Source of the DNA: Acidobacteriota bacterium
GTDB taxonomy: Bacteria > Acidobacteriota > Blastocatellia > Pyrinomonadales > Pyrinomonadaceae
Reading direction: 5' to 3'
NCBI GenBank assembly: GCA_003222975.1
Contig: QHXN01000010.1
Location: forward strand, 62,001 to 126,000
DNA: 64,000 nucleotides
Shown here: piece by piece, positions 36,842 to 45,952 of the stretch
How the letters are laid out: each line of letters opens with the position of its first letter
Position numbering within the stretch: position 1 is the first letter of the stretch
Translations under genes and position numbers: made by a program
Notes under the pieces: model-generated
What the model was told of the DNA's origin: nothing
Database searches by the model: none
Seen by the model: only the letters and a program-made list of their open reading frames with translations

Positions 36842-37169
36842 CGATTTTTCTCCTGTTGCTTTCGGACTCGACCGAGGGCCGCGCTAATTCCCGCCGGCCC
36901 GGCGGGCCTAATCTTGCGCGTGCGCTTTTATGAGTTCGCCTCCACCCGGTATCCGCCGCCCCTCTTACAACGGCGCTCCAGCGATTTCGGCATCAACCGC
37001 TTTCAAAACGCGAAAGCCGATACCTCGCACGCCTACCGCACTCCTGCCGACCGCCGGCGCGGAGTCCCGCGCCGCCTGCCCGAAGTCGAGTCTCTCTAAA
37101 CCTGCGCCGCAACGTGCGCGGGCGCGTCTTGCCCGCGCCGCTCGCCGGCGCGCTCCAAGTCGAAAACTT
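36842..37169. other. atpB-atpE intergenic region with GC-rich palindrome
   Basis: A gap of 328 nt inside the atp cluster. A small GC palindrome is at 36890-36907 (CCCGCCGG and reverse complement). atpE has AGGAG 8 nt before its ATG. A long leader with a strong SD would fit the high demand for subunit c, and an internal promoter is possible. No gene was seen. Confidence 0.5.
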
Positions 37170-38087
37170 TTACGCGTGCTCCGGCAGCGTGAAGACGCCG
37201 CCCTCCTCTTCGAGGTTCGGGTGCTGTGCGCCGCCGTGGTGCTCCTCCGCGTGCGGCGCGTGCGAGACCTCGCTGATGTAGATGATCGAGAGCAGCACGA
37301 AGATGAACGTCTGCATGAAGGCCACGAAGACGCTGAGGCCCATCAGCGCCACGGGCAGCAGGAAGTTCGTATAAGGTGAGTACAGGTTCGAGATTTGAGT
37401 CATCACCTGTTCGTCGCTGAACATGTTGCCGAACAGGCGGACGCCGAGCGAGATCGGGCGCACGAAGTTACTGATCAGCTCGACCACGAACAGCAGCGGG
37501 GCGAGCCACAGAATCGGCCCGGCGAAGTGCCCTAAATGTCCGAGCAGCCCGTTCTCGCGGATGCCGATGGCGTTGTAATAGACGAACGAAGTGATGCCGA
37601 GCGCGAACGTCACGGAGGTCGCCGAGGTCGGGGCCATCAGCCCCGGAATCAGCCCCATCAAGTTCGAGATGAGGATGAGGATGCCGAAGGTGGCGACGAC
37701 GGGGAAGTATCTCACCCCGTGCGGCCCGACGTTGTCCGCCAGCAGGTCGCGTATCGCCAGCATGCCCTTTTCGAGCACGAGCTGCGTGTAGGTCGGCTCC
37801 TCGACCGAGAGCCTGCGCGGCTTCAAGACCCAGACGACGACGAACGTGAGGGCGACGGCGATGATGAACATTACCGTGTACCAAGGCACGGCGTTCTCCG
37901 GCGTGTACTCGCCGAAGACCTTCTCCGGCGTCGTCCCGAAGTAGCCGAAGAACTTCTGCCAGAACGGGTACGTGTACTTCATCTCGAAGTTGAAAACCGG
38001 CTCGCCGACGTAGTGGTTGACGAACTGGACGATTGCGGGTGCTTGCTCGCTCGCCTCGGCGGCCTTTTCGGCGAACAGTAAGAACAT
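37170..38087 (-). CDS. atpB: ATP synthase subunit a
   Basis: The Fo stator subunit carrying the ion half-channels; 305 residues with five or six transmembrane helices. The essential Arg is in NFVRPISLGVRLFGNMFSDE. The start is MFLLFAEKAAEASEQAPAI, and an extended His-rich C-terminus follows the last helix (SHAPHAEEHHGGAQHPN). It lies 3 nt after the atpI-like gene, so the two are translationally close. Confidence 0.96.
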   Translation of the reverse strand: MFLLFAEKAAEASEQAPAIVQFVNHYVGEPVFNFEMKYTYPFWQKFFGYFGTTPEKVFGEYTPENAVPWYTVMFIIAVALTFVVVWVLKPRRLSVEEPTYTQLVLEKGMLAIRDLLADNVGPHGVRYFPVVATFGILILISNLMGLIPGLMAPTSATSVTFALGITSFVYYNAIGIRENGLLGHLGHFAGPILWLAPLLFVVELISNFVRPISLGVRLFGNMFSDEQVMTQISNLYSPYTNFLLPVALMGLSVFVAFMQTFIFVLLSIIYISEVSHAPHAEEHHGGAQHPNLEEEGGVFTLPEHA

Positions 38088-38090
38088 CTC

Positions 38091-38534
38091 TTAGGTTCCC
38101 TCCCGACGCACGATTGCGAAGTACAATTGCCTGAGACCTTCCGCGAGCAGCGCCGCGACGACCGCGCACATCCCCGCGAGCGTGGCGACGAGCGTGACGA
38201 GTCCGAGCCTGACGGCGGCGAAGACGACCGCGGCGATGATGAAGTAGCGGAGCACGTAGCGCGCCGCGCCGAGTCGCGGCCTCGCGCCCTCACGCGCGTC
38301 GCCGAACATGGAGGCGACCGACGCGCGCAGCCAGTAATGATTGAAGACCGCGAGCGCGCCGCCGAGCAGAAGCCCCGCCGTCACGCGCCAGGGCGCGACA
38401 AACGCGCTCACCGCGACAGCGATGGCGGCGGCCACGCACGTGTCCCGGAAGATGCGCCGCTCTGCCGCGCGCGGGTCTTCGCCCGCGCCGCCCGGCTCGC
38501 GCGAGCGCGCACTGTCAGCGCTTTCGCTCATCAC
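38091..38534 (-). CDS. atpI: ATP synthase I-like membrane protein
   Basis: A 147-residue protein with four hydrophobic segments (for example VAAAIAVAVSAFVAPW, AGLLLGGALAVFNHYWL) and a charged N-terminus. Its place directly before atpB (3 nt gap) and after atpZ matches the small AtpI/'subunit I' proteins thought to help c-ring assembly. Assignment rests on position and topology rather than strong motifs. Confidence 0.75.
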   Translation of the reverse strand: MMSESADSARSREPGGAGEDPRAAERRIFRDTCVAAAIAVAVSAFVAPWRVTAGLLLGGALAVFNHYWLRASVASMFGDAREGARPRLGAARYVLRYFIIAAVVFAAVRLGLVTLVATLAGMCAVVAALLAEGLRQLYFAIVRREGT

Positions 38535-38594
38535 GGAACGGGGGATTTTACACGGCGCGCGGCCCGCCTGTCGAGTCGGGTGTGCGCGCCCGCA

Positions 38595-38819
38595 TCACTT
38601 GATCTGCGAGATGATGCGTATGAATTGGTAGAAGCCCGCGACGGCGCCGAGGACTATCCCGGCGAGCATCAGCCAGCTCGTCCCCAGCCAGCGGTCGAGC
38701 AGCCAGCCCACGCCCATGAACGAGAGCACGGAGAAGAAGATCGAGAGGCCCGCGACGTAGGCCATGCCGCTCTTCCGCGTCGTCTCCTGCTCTTCGCTCT
38801 CCCGCTCGTTCTCGTCCAT
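38595..38819 (-). CDS. atpZ: AtpZ-like small Fo accessory protein
   Basis: A 74-residue membrane protein with a charged N-terminus and two transmembrane helices. GVGWLLDRWLGTSWLMLAGI fits the F0F1-ATPase gene 1/AtpZ family (GxxLDxxxGT pattern). In some bacteria AtpZ with AtpI forms a small channel for ring assembly. It leads the atpZ-I-B-E cluster. The SD GGGGGAG lies just before the ATG. A 17-bp hairpin is upstream. Confidence 0.85.
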   Translation of the reverse strand: MDENERESEEQETTRKSGMAYVAGLSIFFSVLSFMGVGWLLDRWLGTSWLMLAGIVLGAVAGFYQFIRIISQIK

Positions 38820-38866
38820 TCGCTCCCCCGAATAGCGCGCCTTTGCGGTCTCTGCGTTTACTCCGT

Positions 38867-38909
38867 GTCCTGCGGCGGTTAAGTGGGTCGTGCTTAACCG
38901 CCGCAGGAC
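38867..38909. repeat. Perfect 17-bp inverted repeat upstream of atpZ
   Basis: Arms 38867-38883 and 38893-38909 are exactly complementary around a 9-nt loop. An outer pair CCTTTGCG (38840-38847) and CGCAAAGG (38930-38937) adds a second layer. It lies between the small membrane protein gene and atpZ. Unlike most other elements here the arm is not heptameric. Confidence 0.8.
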
Positions 38910-38967
38910 GCTGGAGGACTCGCGAAGGGCGCAAAGGAATTACCCGATGATGATTTTACGCGGGGCG

Positions 38968-39225
38968 CTACTTCGTCAACTGCTTGCGCCTGAGTTCCGC
39001 GAGCATACGCTCGGCCTTCTGCATCTCGCGCTCGGCGGAAGACAGTTCGAGGCGCGGCTCTTCAGACTTTGACAATAGCTTGTACGCGCCGACGCCTGCG
39101 AGCGCGATGACGCCGAGTATAACGAGCCACTTGAGGAGCACGATCACGAGGCCGTAGAGGGCGAACGCGCCGAGGACTGCGAGAAACAGCACGAGCAGCG
39201 CGAGAATGATCTTGAAGAAGCTCAT
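38968..39225 (-). CDS. Small membrane protein of unknown function
   Basis: An 85-residue protein beginning MSFFKIILALLVLFLAVLGA at ATG 39225, which has a perfect SD (GGAGG, 6 nt). Two hydrophobic segments are followed by a charged coiled-coil tail (SSAEREMQKAERMLAELRRK). It is not recognised as a known family. It lies upstream of the atp cluster on the same strand and may be co-transcribed. A longer in-frame start at 39273 lacks an SD. Confidence 0.7.
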   Translation of the reverse strand: MSFFKIILALLVLFLAVLGAFALYGLVIVLLKWLVILGVIALAGVGAYKLLSKSEEPRLELSSAEREMQKAERMLAELRRKQLTK

Positions 39226-39339
39226 AAAAAACCTCCGGGAGCGAATCCACCTGTGCCCTTCGGGCGCTTTCACCAGGATAAACGCTCGCGGGCGCGCACT
39301 CGTTCAAAACTTTCGCTCACCAGCGCCCGCACGTTTCAA

Positions 39340-40461
39340 TTACCAGCGCCCGCGCGTCAGGTAGTTCTTCGGCACCTCCCACAACTGCGCGCGGCGCGAG
39401 TGGCGCATCGAGTCGTGTATGAAGCAGACGTGCGTGCACCAGCACGCGCGCCCTTCGTCAATCGCCGCAAGCTCTTCGCGCCGCGCGCGGTCGGCCCAGA
39501 GCGCGCCGAAGTCGCAATCGTGGTCGCGCAAGGAGGCGAACCGTCCGCGCAGCTCGCAGGCGCGCACGCCGCCGTCGTAGTCAATGACGGCGGTCGTCTC
39601 GCCCGCCGTGCAGGGGAAGGGCCAGGGCCTGGACGCGTCGAAGTTCGCGTGCTGCGTGCGGTAGTGCGTCGTGATCGCGCCGACGTAGGCCACCGACTTG
39701 ACGAAGCGCGTGGCGGCGTCGTCCGCCGCGAACATCCTCCCGCCGTAAGCCGCGGTGAGCGCCGAGACGCGCGCGTACAACGCGGGCAGAAGCTCCGTCG
39801 GCACTTGCTTGATTCCCGCGCCCGCCTTCGTCTCGCCGCGGACGATGTTGAAGTAGTGGCCGTCCAAACGGAAGTTCTCGAACATGAAGTCGGCGAGGCG
39901 TTCGAGCTCGGCGTAGTTCTCGGCGCAGACGACCGTGTTGACGTTGAGGCGGAAGCGTTCCGCGTACTTCTCCTTGAGCGGGTAGAGCGAGCGTATGCAA
40001 TCGAGCGTGCGCCCCCAGTTGCCGGGCACGCCGCGCACGCGGTCGTGCGTCTCGCCGTAGCCGTCGAGGGCGACGTTGAGATAAAGGTGAAGCTCCGGGT
40101 GAAGGCCGAGCGCGCGGTCAACGATCTCGAAGGTGCGGCTTTTCAGCAGCCCGTTCGTCGGGATGATTAGGCGGCGGACGCCGTTGTTCTCGACGAAGAG
40201 TCGAATTATCTCCGAGGCGTCGTGGCGCAGCGTCGGCTCGCCGCCGGAGAGCCAGAGGTCTGTGATCGGGGGCATCGTGCGGGAGACGCGCGCGATCTCT
40301 TCAAAGCTCAGGTCGCCGGGGCGGTTCAGCTCCTCGTGATAGAAACAGGTCTCGCAGCGTGCGTTGCAGCGCGAGGTGATGAAGAAGATGACCGTGCCCA
40401 GGCGCTTCTCGCGCCCGGTCGAGCGCAGCAGTTGGTAAAGTTTGACGACTCGGTTCGGCAT
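39340..40461 (-). CDS. Radical SAM protein with C-terminal Cys cluster
   Basis: A 373-residue radical SAM enzyme. The 4Fe-4S/SAM motif is CNARCETCFY (Cys32, 36, 39 from the ATG at 40461) and the GGE motif is LWLSGGEPTLR. The C-terminus has further cysteines (CTAGE, ACELRG, CWCTHVC), as in SPASM-like proteins that bind auxiliary clusters and modify peptides or small molecules. No precursor peptide gene was found nearby. The substrate is unknown. Confidence 0.88.
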   Translation of the reverse strand: MPNRVVKLYQLLRSTGREKRLGTVIFFITSRCNARCETCFYHEELNRPGDLSFEEIARVSRTMPPITDLWLSGGEPTLRHDASEIIRLFVENNGVRRLIIPTNGLLKSRTFEIVDRALGLHPELHLYLNVALDGYGETHDRVRGVPGNWGRTLDCIRSLYPLKEKYAERFRLNVNTVVCAENYAELERLADFMFENFRLDGHYFNIVRGETKAGAGIKQVPTELLPALYARVSALTAAYGGRMFAADDAATRFVKSVAYVGAITTHYRTQHANFDASRPWPFPCTAGETTAVIDYDGGVRACELRGRFASLRDHDCDFGALWADRARREELAAIDEGRACWCTHVCFIHDSMRHSRRAQLWEVPKNYLTRGRW

Positions 40462-40540
40462 AAACGGGAAGCATGTTAGCCGCTCCGGCCCCATCTTTCA
40501 ACGTGCCTTCGGCTTGAAGCGACGCCCCGGCTTAATCGGC

Positions 40541-43069
40541 TCAAGGGGAGAGGTTCATGCGCCGGAGCAAGTCCGAGAAGCGCGGGTCGGAGTGGAGGTT
40601 GTCCCAGATGGGGTTTACGTTCAGATAGATCAACGGCGGGAACCGTTTCTCGACCGCCTGTCCGAGCCACGCGAACGCCTGATCCTTGTCCCCCAGGCTG
40701 GCGTAGATGATAGCCATGAGGTGCGGGGAGACGTAGCCCTGCCCGGCCCGCTGCTGCAACTCACTGAGCACCTTCAACGCCTCTTCCCTCTTCCCCCAGG
40801 CGGCGTAACCCTGGCCGAGCGCAGCTAGCATCTCGTTGTTGTCCGGCGAGAGCGCGACCGCGGCCTTGAACTCGGCTATGGCCGCGGGGAAGTCGCCCTC
40901 TTGTTCGAGGGCGCGACCGAGCAGGAAGTGCGCGCGCGCGAAGTTCGGGTCCATGTCAATCGCTTTCCGCAGTTGCGCGACGGCCTCGTCGGGCCGGCGG
41001 GCGAAGTAGTAAATCTCCCCGGCGTCGGCTGCGATGGGGAGCGAGAGCGGGTCTAGCTCCTGCGCGCGTTTGATCTCGGCGATTGACTCCGCCGTCCGCC
41101 CCAGGGTGATTAGGCAGTAGGCGTAGCCGTAGTGCGCCGAGGCGTAGGACGGGTTCAATTCGATGGCCCGCCTGAACTCGCTCTCGGCTGCCTGCCTGTT
41201 CCAGGAGTAATAAAGTTTGAGCAGCCCCAGCGACGTGTGCGCCTCGCTCAGCGTGTCGTCAAGCTCGACAGCCTTTGTCGCCGCTTCCGTGGCCTTCGGC
41301 GCGGACTCCGTGCCCGGTATCAGGCCGTACCCTCCGAAGGCGTTGTACGAGTCGGCCAGCCCGGCATAAGCCGAGGCATAGTTCGGGTCTTTCTCAATCG
41401 CCTGCTGGAAATAGCCGACGGCTTTCCTGAAATCGTCGGGCGTGCGCTTGTACAAGTAGTAGCGCCCCTTCAGGTAGAACTCGTAGCCTTCAGCGTTAGC
41501 CGTGTCGTGCCTGACGAGCTGCTTCTGCTCTTCGCCGGACAGCCTCAGCCGAAGCTTACCCGTAATCTCCCGCGCGATCTCCTGCTTGACGGCGAGCACG
41601 TCCGAGACCTTGCGCTCGTACTCCTCGCCCCAGAGCTGCGCGCCCGTCTGCGCGTCCACCAAGTCCACCTGCACGTTCAGCGTGTCGCCCACCTGACGGA
41701 CGCGCCCCGTCAGCACGGTGCGCACGTTCAGCTCGCGCCCGACCTGCTGCGGGTCGGCCTCACGCCCCTTGTAGCGGAAGGCCGTCGAGCGCGCGACGAC
41801 GCGCAGTCGCTGGAGCTCGGTCAGGCTGTTAATCAGTGCTTCGGGGATGCCGTCGGACAGGTACTCTGTGTTCGGGTCGCCGCCCACGTTGGCGAACGGC
41901 AGGACGGCAATCGAGTCAGTCCTGTTGGTGAAGCGATAGGCGACGACGGCGGCGGAGGCGAGGAGGAGCAGGACGAGGGCGACGGCCACGCCGCGCTTGT
42001 GCCGCCTGATTCCGGCGAAGACGTACTCGGCGCTCGAAGCCGTGCGCGCGCCTTCGACCGGCGCGGTCTGCGCGGCTGACGCCTGCGCGTCGGGGACGGC
42101 CTCGCGCACGCCGGAGGTCTTTGCCTCGACGCCCGCGCCCCTCTGCTCGGGCGGCGCGGTGCGGTCTATCTCGGCGTCCACCTCCAGCTTCCTCTTCAGG
42201 CGCTGGATGTCTATGAGCAAATCCTTCGCCGACTGAAACCTTTCATTCGGGTCTTTCGCCAGCGCCTTCTGCGTGATCTCTTCCAGGCGCTCGGGCACGC
42301 CTTCGGCGAACCTCGCAAGCGGCGGCGGCTCCTCGTCCTGTATGGCGATGATCTGCCGGTAAGCGTCTTTACCCTCGAACGGCAGACGCCCCGCCACCAT
42401 CTCGTAGAGCACGACGCCCAGAGACCAGATGTCCGCCCGCGCGTCCACCGCCTCGCCGCGCGTCTGCTCCGGCGACATGTAGGCGACCGTCCCCAACACC
42501 AGCCCCGGCTCGGTGTTCACCTGAAGCTGCGTCCCGGCCTGTGTGTCAACTTCCTGCCGCCCCACCGCCGCGGGCTTCCCGGCGAGCTTCGCCAGCCCGA
42601 AATCCAAAACTTTGACGATGTGGTCGCGCCGCCGGATCATCACGTTCTCCGGTTTGATGTCTCGGTGGACGACGCCCGCCTCGTGCGCCGCGTCGAGCGC
42701 CGCGGCGACCTGTGCGGTGATGTCCAGAACGTCGTGCAGTTTCAGGCGGCGGCTCGCCATGTACTGCCGCAACGTCACGCCGTCAACGTACTCCGTGACG
42801 ACGAAGCGCGTCGCGCCCGTCTCGCCGAAGTCGTAAACCGTCAGGATGTTCGGATGTGTGAGGCCGGAGACGGTGCGCGCCTCCTGCACGAAGCGCTGCA
42901 TGCGGCGGGGGTCGGAGGCTACCTCGGCGGAGAGCAGCTTGACGGCGACGGCGCGCTCCAGCTCGCCCGTGTCCTGCGCGAGATAGACCTCGCCCATCCC
43001 GCCCGCGCCTATCTTCTCGCGGACTTTGTAGCGTCCTAAGAGTGTGCCCGATGCGAGGTTCATGCTCAC
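40541..43069 (-). CDS. Ser/Thr protein kinase with TolB/FlgO-like and TPR domains
   Basis: An 842-residue Hanks-type kinase. Kinase domain about 15-290: GAGGMGEVYLAQD, Lys44 in AVKL, HRDIKPEN and DFGLAKLAG. A single transmembrane helix follows (VALVLLLLASAAVVAYRF, about 355-375). Outside lies a FlgO/TolB-like module (SIAVLPFANVGGDPNTEYL, SDGIPEALINSL) and then TPR repeats to the C-terminus (AYYGYAYC-like units, e.g. ASAHYGYAYCLITLGRTAES). This kinase-TPR layout is common in Acidobacteriota. The likely role is transmembrane signalling; partners are unknown. Confidence 0.9.
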   Translation of the reverse strand: MSMNLASGTLLGRYKVREKIGAGGMGEVYLAQDTGELERAVAVKLLSAEVASDPRRMQRFVQEARTVSGLTHPNILTVYDFGETGATRFVVTEYVDGVTLRQYMASRRLKLHDVLDITAQVAAALDAAHEAGVVHRDIKPENVMIRRRDHIVKVLDFGLAKLAGKPAAVGRQEVDTQAGTQLQVNTEPGLVLGTVAYMSPEQTRGEAVDARADIWSLGVVLYEMVAGRLPFEGKDAYRQIIAIQDEEPPPLARFAEGVPERLEEITQKALAKDPNERFQSAKDLLIDIQRLKRKLEVDAEIDRTAPPEQRGAGVEAKTSGVREAVPDAQASAAQTAPVEGARTASSAEYVFAGIRRHKRGVAVALVLLLLASAAVVAYRFTNRTDSIAVLPFANVGGDPNTEYLSDGIPEALINSLTELQRLRVVARSTAFRYKGREADPQQVGRELNVRTVLTGRVRQVGDTLNVQVDLVDAQTGAQLWGEEYERKVSDVLAVKQEIAREITGKLRLRLSGEEQKQLVRHDTANAEGYEFYLKGRYYLYKRTPDDFRKAVGYFQQAIEKDPNYASAYAGLADSYNAFGGYGLIPGTESAPKATEAATKAVELDDTLSEAHTSLGLLKLYYSWNRQAAESEFRRAIELNPSYASAHYGYAYCLITLGRTAESIAEIKRAQELDPLSLPIAADAGEIYYFARRPDEAVAQLRKAIDMDPNFARAHFLLGRALEQEGDFPAAIAEFKAAVALSPDNNEMLAALGQGYAAWGKREEALKVLSELQQRAGQGYVSPHLMAIIYASLGDKDQAFAWLGQAVEKRFPPLIYLNVNPIWDNLHSDPRFSDLLRRMNLSP

Positions 43070-43228
43070 GGCGTTTGAAGTTAGCAGGCGCTGGCGAAGG
43101 ACGAACCGAGGACTCCGGGTAGAAGGTTTCGACGGAACGAGGCGGCGACTTTAGTCGAAAGAATTTACGGCGGAAGAAATCTTTTCGGATTGCCGAGGGC
43201 GGAGTCTTCCGGCGGCTAAAAGGTCTCC

Positions 43229-44494
43229 TTAGTCGCCACTCCTTAGAGTGGACTGCCGCGCCCGCCCCGCCGCGGCGTCGTCCGCGGAATCGGCGGCGAT
43301 GATGGCAGTTTCGTTCGGCGATTTCAACTCGTACTCGATGCCGCGCCAGACGATGCGGCGCGAGAGCACGGCGGCGAGCGCGTTGTAAAGGAAGAGCGCC
43401 GCCGTCAAGGGCCAGAGGAGCAGGTGCGCCCATAGACCAGCGCGAAGCTCCGCGTGCTGGTCTTCGAGCGCGAACGCCACGGCGCGCAGGCGGAAGAAGG
43501 ACTTCCACACGCCGAGCAGGAGGACGACCGAGACGAGCGCGAGCGGCCAAGCGAATGAGAGTCCGAGCGCGGCGCGCGCGGCGGCGAGGGCGATGCCGCC
43601 GAAGAAGACCGCGACGAAGAGAAGGTTTGAGATGAGGACGAAGCGCCAGAGGTGCGGCGCATAGACGCGCGTGATTTTGAGTTGCCGCGTGGTGAACTCG
43701 AACAGCTCCGCGGGCGTGCAGTCTTCGAGCGAGGCCGTCAGGCACGCGGGCACGAAGCGGATTGCGAGTTTCGCCTCTTGCAGGGCGCGCGTCAGCGCGT
43801 AGTCGTCGGAGACAGCGCCGCGCCAGCGCTCAAAGATGTGCAGCCTCTCGAACGTCTCGCGCCGGATGGCGGTCGAGCCGCCCCAGCAGAAATTTCGCCG
43901 GTCTTCTGGGCCGAGCGACGAGGCAATCGAGGCGTTCCAGACCGAGCGCAGGTGCGAGGCCCATCCGCCGCGCATGGGCAGGAACCAGCGGTAGCCCGTG
44001 GCCGCGCCTATACCTTCGTCTTCGAGCGGCGCGACGAGCGCGCGCAGCCAGTCCGTGCGTGGCCGCGCGTCCGTGTCAACGAAGACGAGGACTTCGCTCG
44101 AAGGGTCGGCGGCGGCGACGCCTGCGCGCAGGTTGTGAACCTTCTGCCCGCATGCGTCCGCGCGGCCCGCGACGACGAAGCGCGCGCGCGCCGCGCCGCA
44201 CCCCGCGAACTCGCGGCTCAAGCTTTCGGCGACGGCGAGCGCAGGGTCGTCCGCGCGGTCGGAGACGAAGACGAGTTCGTAAGCAGGGTAGTGCTGCGCG
44301 AAGAGCGCGGCGAGGTTTTCGCGCAGGCCCTGATCCACGCCGCGGCACGGCACGAGGACGGAGGCGCGGGGCATGTAGAGCGGTCGCTTCGCCTCAAGCT
44401 CGCGCCGGAAGAGCGCGAGCCAGCGCACGCCGCCGCGCAACGAGACGAGACTCTGCAAGATGACGAGCGCGGCGAAGAAATAGAAGATCAGCAT
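43229..44494 (-). CDS. Membrane glycosyltransferase, GT2/GT21 ceramide-glucosyltransferase-like
   Basis: A 421-residue inverting glycosyltransferase. The N-terminal helix is followed by the GT-A fold with SVLVPCRGVDQGLREN, VFVDTDARP (DxD-like), CWGGSTAIRRETF, SDDYAL and RQLKITR, the D1-D2-D3-(Q/R)xxRx pattern of ceramide glucosyltransferases and HpnI. Two or three C-terminal transmembrane helices follow. It probably transfers a sugar to a membrane lipid; the acceptor is unknown. It is co-directional with the small secreted protein gene upstream. Confidence 0.85.
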   Translation of the reverse strand: MLIFYFFAALVILQSLVSLRGGVRWLALFRRELEAKRPLYMPRASVLVPCRGVDQGLRENLAALFAQHYPAYELVFVSDRADDPALAVAESLSREFAGCGAARARFVVAGRADACGQKVHNLRAGVAAADPSSEVLVFVDTDARPRTDWLRALVAPLEDEGIGAATGYRWFLPMRGGWASHLRSVWNASIASSLGPEDRRNFCWGGSTAIRRETFERLHIFERWRGAVSDDYALTRALQEAKLAIRFVPACLTASLEDCTPAELFEFTTRQLKITRVYAPHLWRFVLISNLLFVAVFFGGIALAAARAALGLSFAWPLALVSVVLLLGVWKSFFRLRAVAFALEDQHAELRAGLWAHLLLWPLTAALFLYNALAAVLSRRIVWRGIEYELKSPNETAIIAADSADDAAAGRARQSTLRSGD

Positions 44495-44552
44495 CCCCGG
44501 TCGGCTGTAGCGCGCCGCGCCGAGAAGGCGGCGGGCGCGCCGCGTGCGGCCC

Positions 44553-44963
44553 TCACCTGATCGTCACTTCGAGCGTGTAGGCGGACGCGGCGCTGTGCTC
44601 GCGGTTGTTGACGACGGTGATGGTGTAGTCGCCCGACTCCGGCAGTTCGCCCGACCAGTCGCGCACGGTGAAAGCGCCTTCGACCGGCGTGCCGCTCGGC
44701 GCGGTCAGGGAGAAGACGACCTGGCGGTTCGCGGACGCTATGTGCAGCGACATCGTCTGCCCGCGCCGCGCGCCGAGCGTGTACACGTCGCTGTGCGCGT
44801 AGGCGATTGCGCCTTTCTCGACCGCGGTCGTCCGCCCGCGCGCGAAGCGTATGCGCCGCTCCGTGACCGTGCCGCCCTGCGCGAGTGCCGCGACCGAGAA
44901 GAAGCACAGCAGAGCGGTGAAGATAATGGTGCTGGTTCGTGATCCGAATTTGTTTGGAGTCAT
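44553..44963 (-). CDS. Small secreted protein with pre-peptidase-C-like beta domain
   Basis: A 136-residue protein with a signal peptide (to about ALAQG). The ATG at 44963 is chosen, with GGAAGGA 9 nt upstream. The mature part is beta-rich: DVYTLGARRGQTMSLHIAS, VFSLTAPSGTPVEG and ELPESGDYTITVVNN resemble PPC (bacterial pre-peptidase C-terminal) domains and PliI-like lysozyme inhibitors. Function uncertain. Confidence 0.7.
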   Translation of the reverse strand: MTPNKFGSRTSTIIFTALLCFFSVAALAQGGTVTERRIRFARGRTTAVEKGAIAYAHSDVYTLGARRGQTMSLHIASANRQVVFSLTAPSGTPVEGAFTVRDWSGELPESGDYTITVVNNREHSAASAYTLEVTIR

Positions 44964-44986
44964 GTTCGGCAATCCTTCCGTATTTT

Positions 44987-45760
44987 TCAGCGGGCGCAGG
45001 TCTGCGCGCGCCCGCCGTCAATCGAGTAGGTCGCGCCCGTGATCCAGGAGGCGCGGTCGGAGGCGAGGAACAGTATCAGCTCCGCCACCTCTTCCGGCGA
45101 ACCGACGCGCCCGATGGGGTGCGTCTGCTTCGAGTGTTCGAGGAAGGCCGCGTACTTGTCTTCGCTCATGCCGCCGCGTTTGTGAATCTCAGTGACGACG
45201 ACGCCGGGGTTGACGGCGTTGACTCTCACCCCTTTGGGCGCGAGTTCGAGCGCGGCGCAGCGCGTCAGTTGATCCGCGCCGGCCTTCGAGACGCAGTAGG
45301 CCAGCACGCCGGGAAAGGCGCGCAGTCCCGTCACGCTCGACACGTTGACGACGTTGCCCGGTCGCCTTTCGAGGTGCGGCGCACAGAGCTGCATGAGGTG
45401 GAAGACCGAGCGCAGGTTGACGTTCATCATCGCGTCCCAGTCGGCGAGCGTCGTCGTCTCGACCGTGCCGTTGCTGATGATGCCGGCGGCGTTGACGAGC
45501 ACGTCCAGCCCTCCGAACTTCTCGACCGCCTCGGCGACGGCGCGGCGCGCGTCCTCTTCGACGGTCACGTCGGCCCGAACCTCGACGGCCTCGCCGCCGC
45601 GCTCGCGCGCACGCCCCGCGACTTCCTTCAAAGTCTCGCCGCTGCGCCCGACGAGCGCGACGCGCGCGCCCGCCTCGGCGAATCGGAGCGCCGTCGCGCG
45701 ACCTATCCCGGAAGTCGCGCCCGTGACGAGCGCGACCCTCCCCTCCAAATCCCTCGCCAT
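44987..45760 (-). CDS. Short-chain dehydrogenase/reductase (FabG-like)
   Basis: A 257-residue SDR from the ATG at 45760, which has AGGGAGG 5 nt upstream. TGATSGIG near the start, NAAG, Ser in VNVSSVTG and YCVSK give the Rossmann fold and catalytic set. The C-terminus GATYSIDGGRAQ is typical. NAD(P)-dependent; the substrate is unknown. It is downstream of nuoN on the same strand, separated by a 190-nt gap with a repeat element. Confidence 0.88.
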   Translation of the reverse strand: MARDLEGRVALVTGATSGIGRATALRFAEAGARVALVGRSGETLKEVAGRARERGGEAVEVRADVTVEEDARRAVAEAVEKFGGLDVLVNAAGIISNGTVETTTLADWDAMMNVNLRSVFHLMQLCAPHLERRPGNVVNVSSVTGLRAFPGVLAYCVSKAGADQLTRCAALELAPKGVRVNAVNPGVVVTEIHKRGGMSEDKYAAFLEHSKQTHPIGRVGSPEEVAELILFLASDRASWITGATYSIDGGRAQTCAR

Positions 45761-45844
45761 CTCGGCCTCCCTGGTTGTGCGCGGGTGTGAAACTAACAGG
45801 CCGACATCTTCAGACATTCGCGGCGGATTCGCAACACGAGAATG

Positions 45845-45952
45845 AAGGCAAAAGGCAAAAGAGGAAGGCGGTCGGCATGCCCCTCATCGTCGGCGACGAC
45901 GAGAGCGACGCTGTCCGCCGTGCCATTGCTTTTGCCTTTTTACTTTTGCCTT
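45845..45952. repeat. Inverted repeat, AAGGCAA heptamers
   Basis: AAGGCAA is repeated at 45845-45861 and answered by CTTTTGCC words at 45929-45952 with a 67-nt loop. The far arm overlaps the nuoN stop codon (45951-45953). It is weaker than the other elements. Confidence 0.6.

Noticed and set aside
39317-39342. Partial duplication of the radical SAM C-terminus just after its stop
   Set aside because: About 16 nt of CCAGCGCCCGC recurs 23 nt away and out of frame; too short and GC-rich to interpret.
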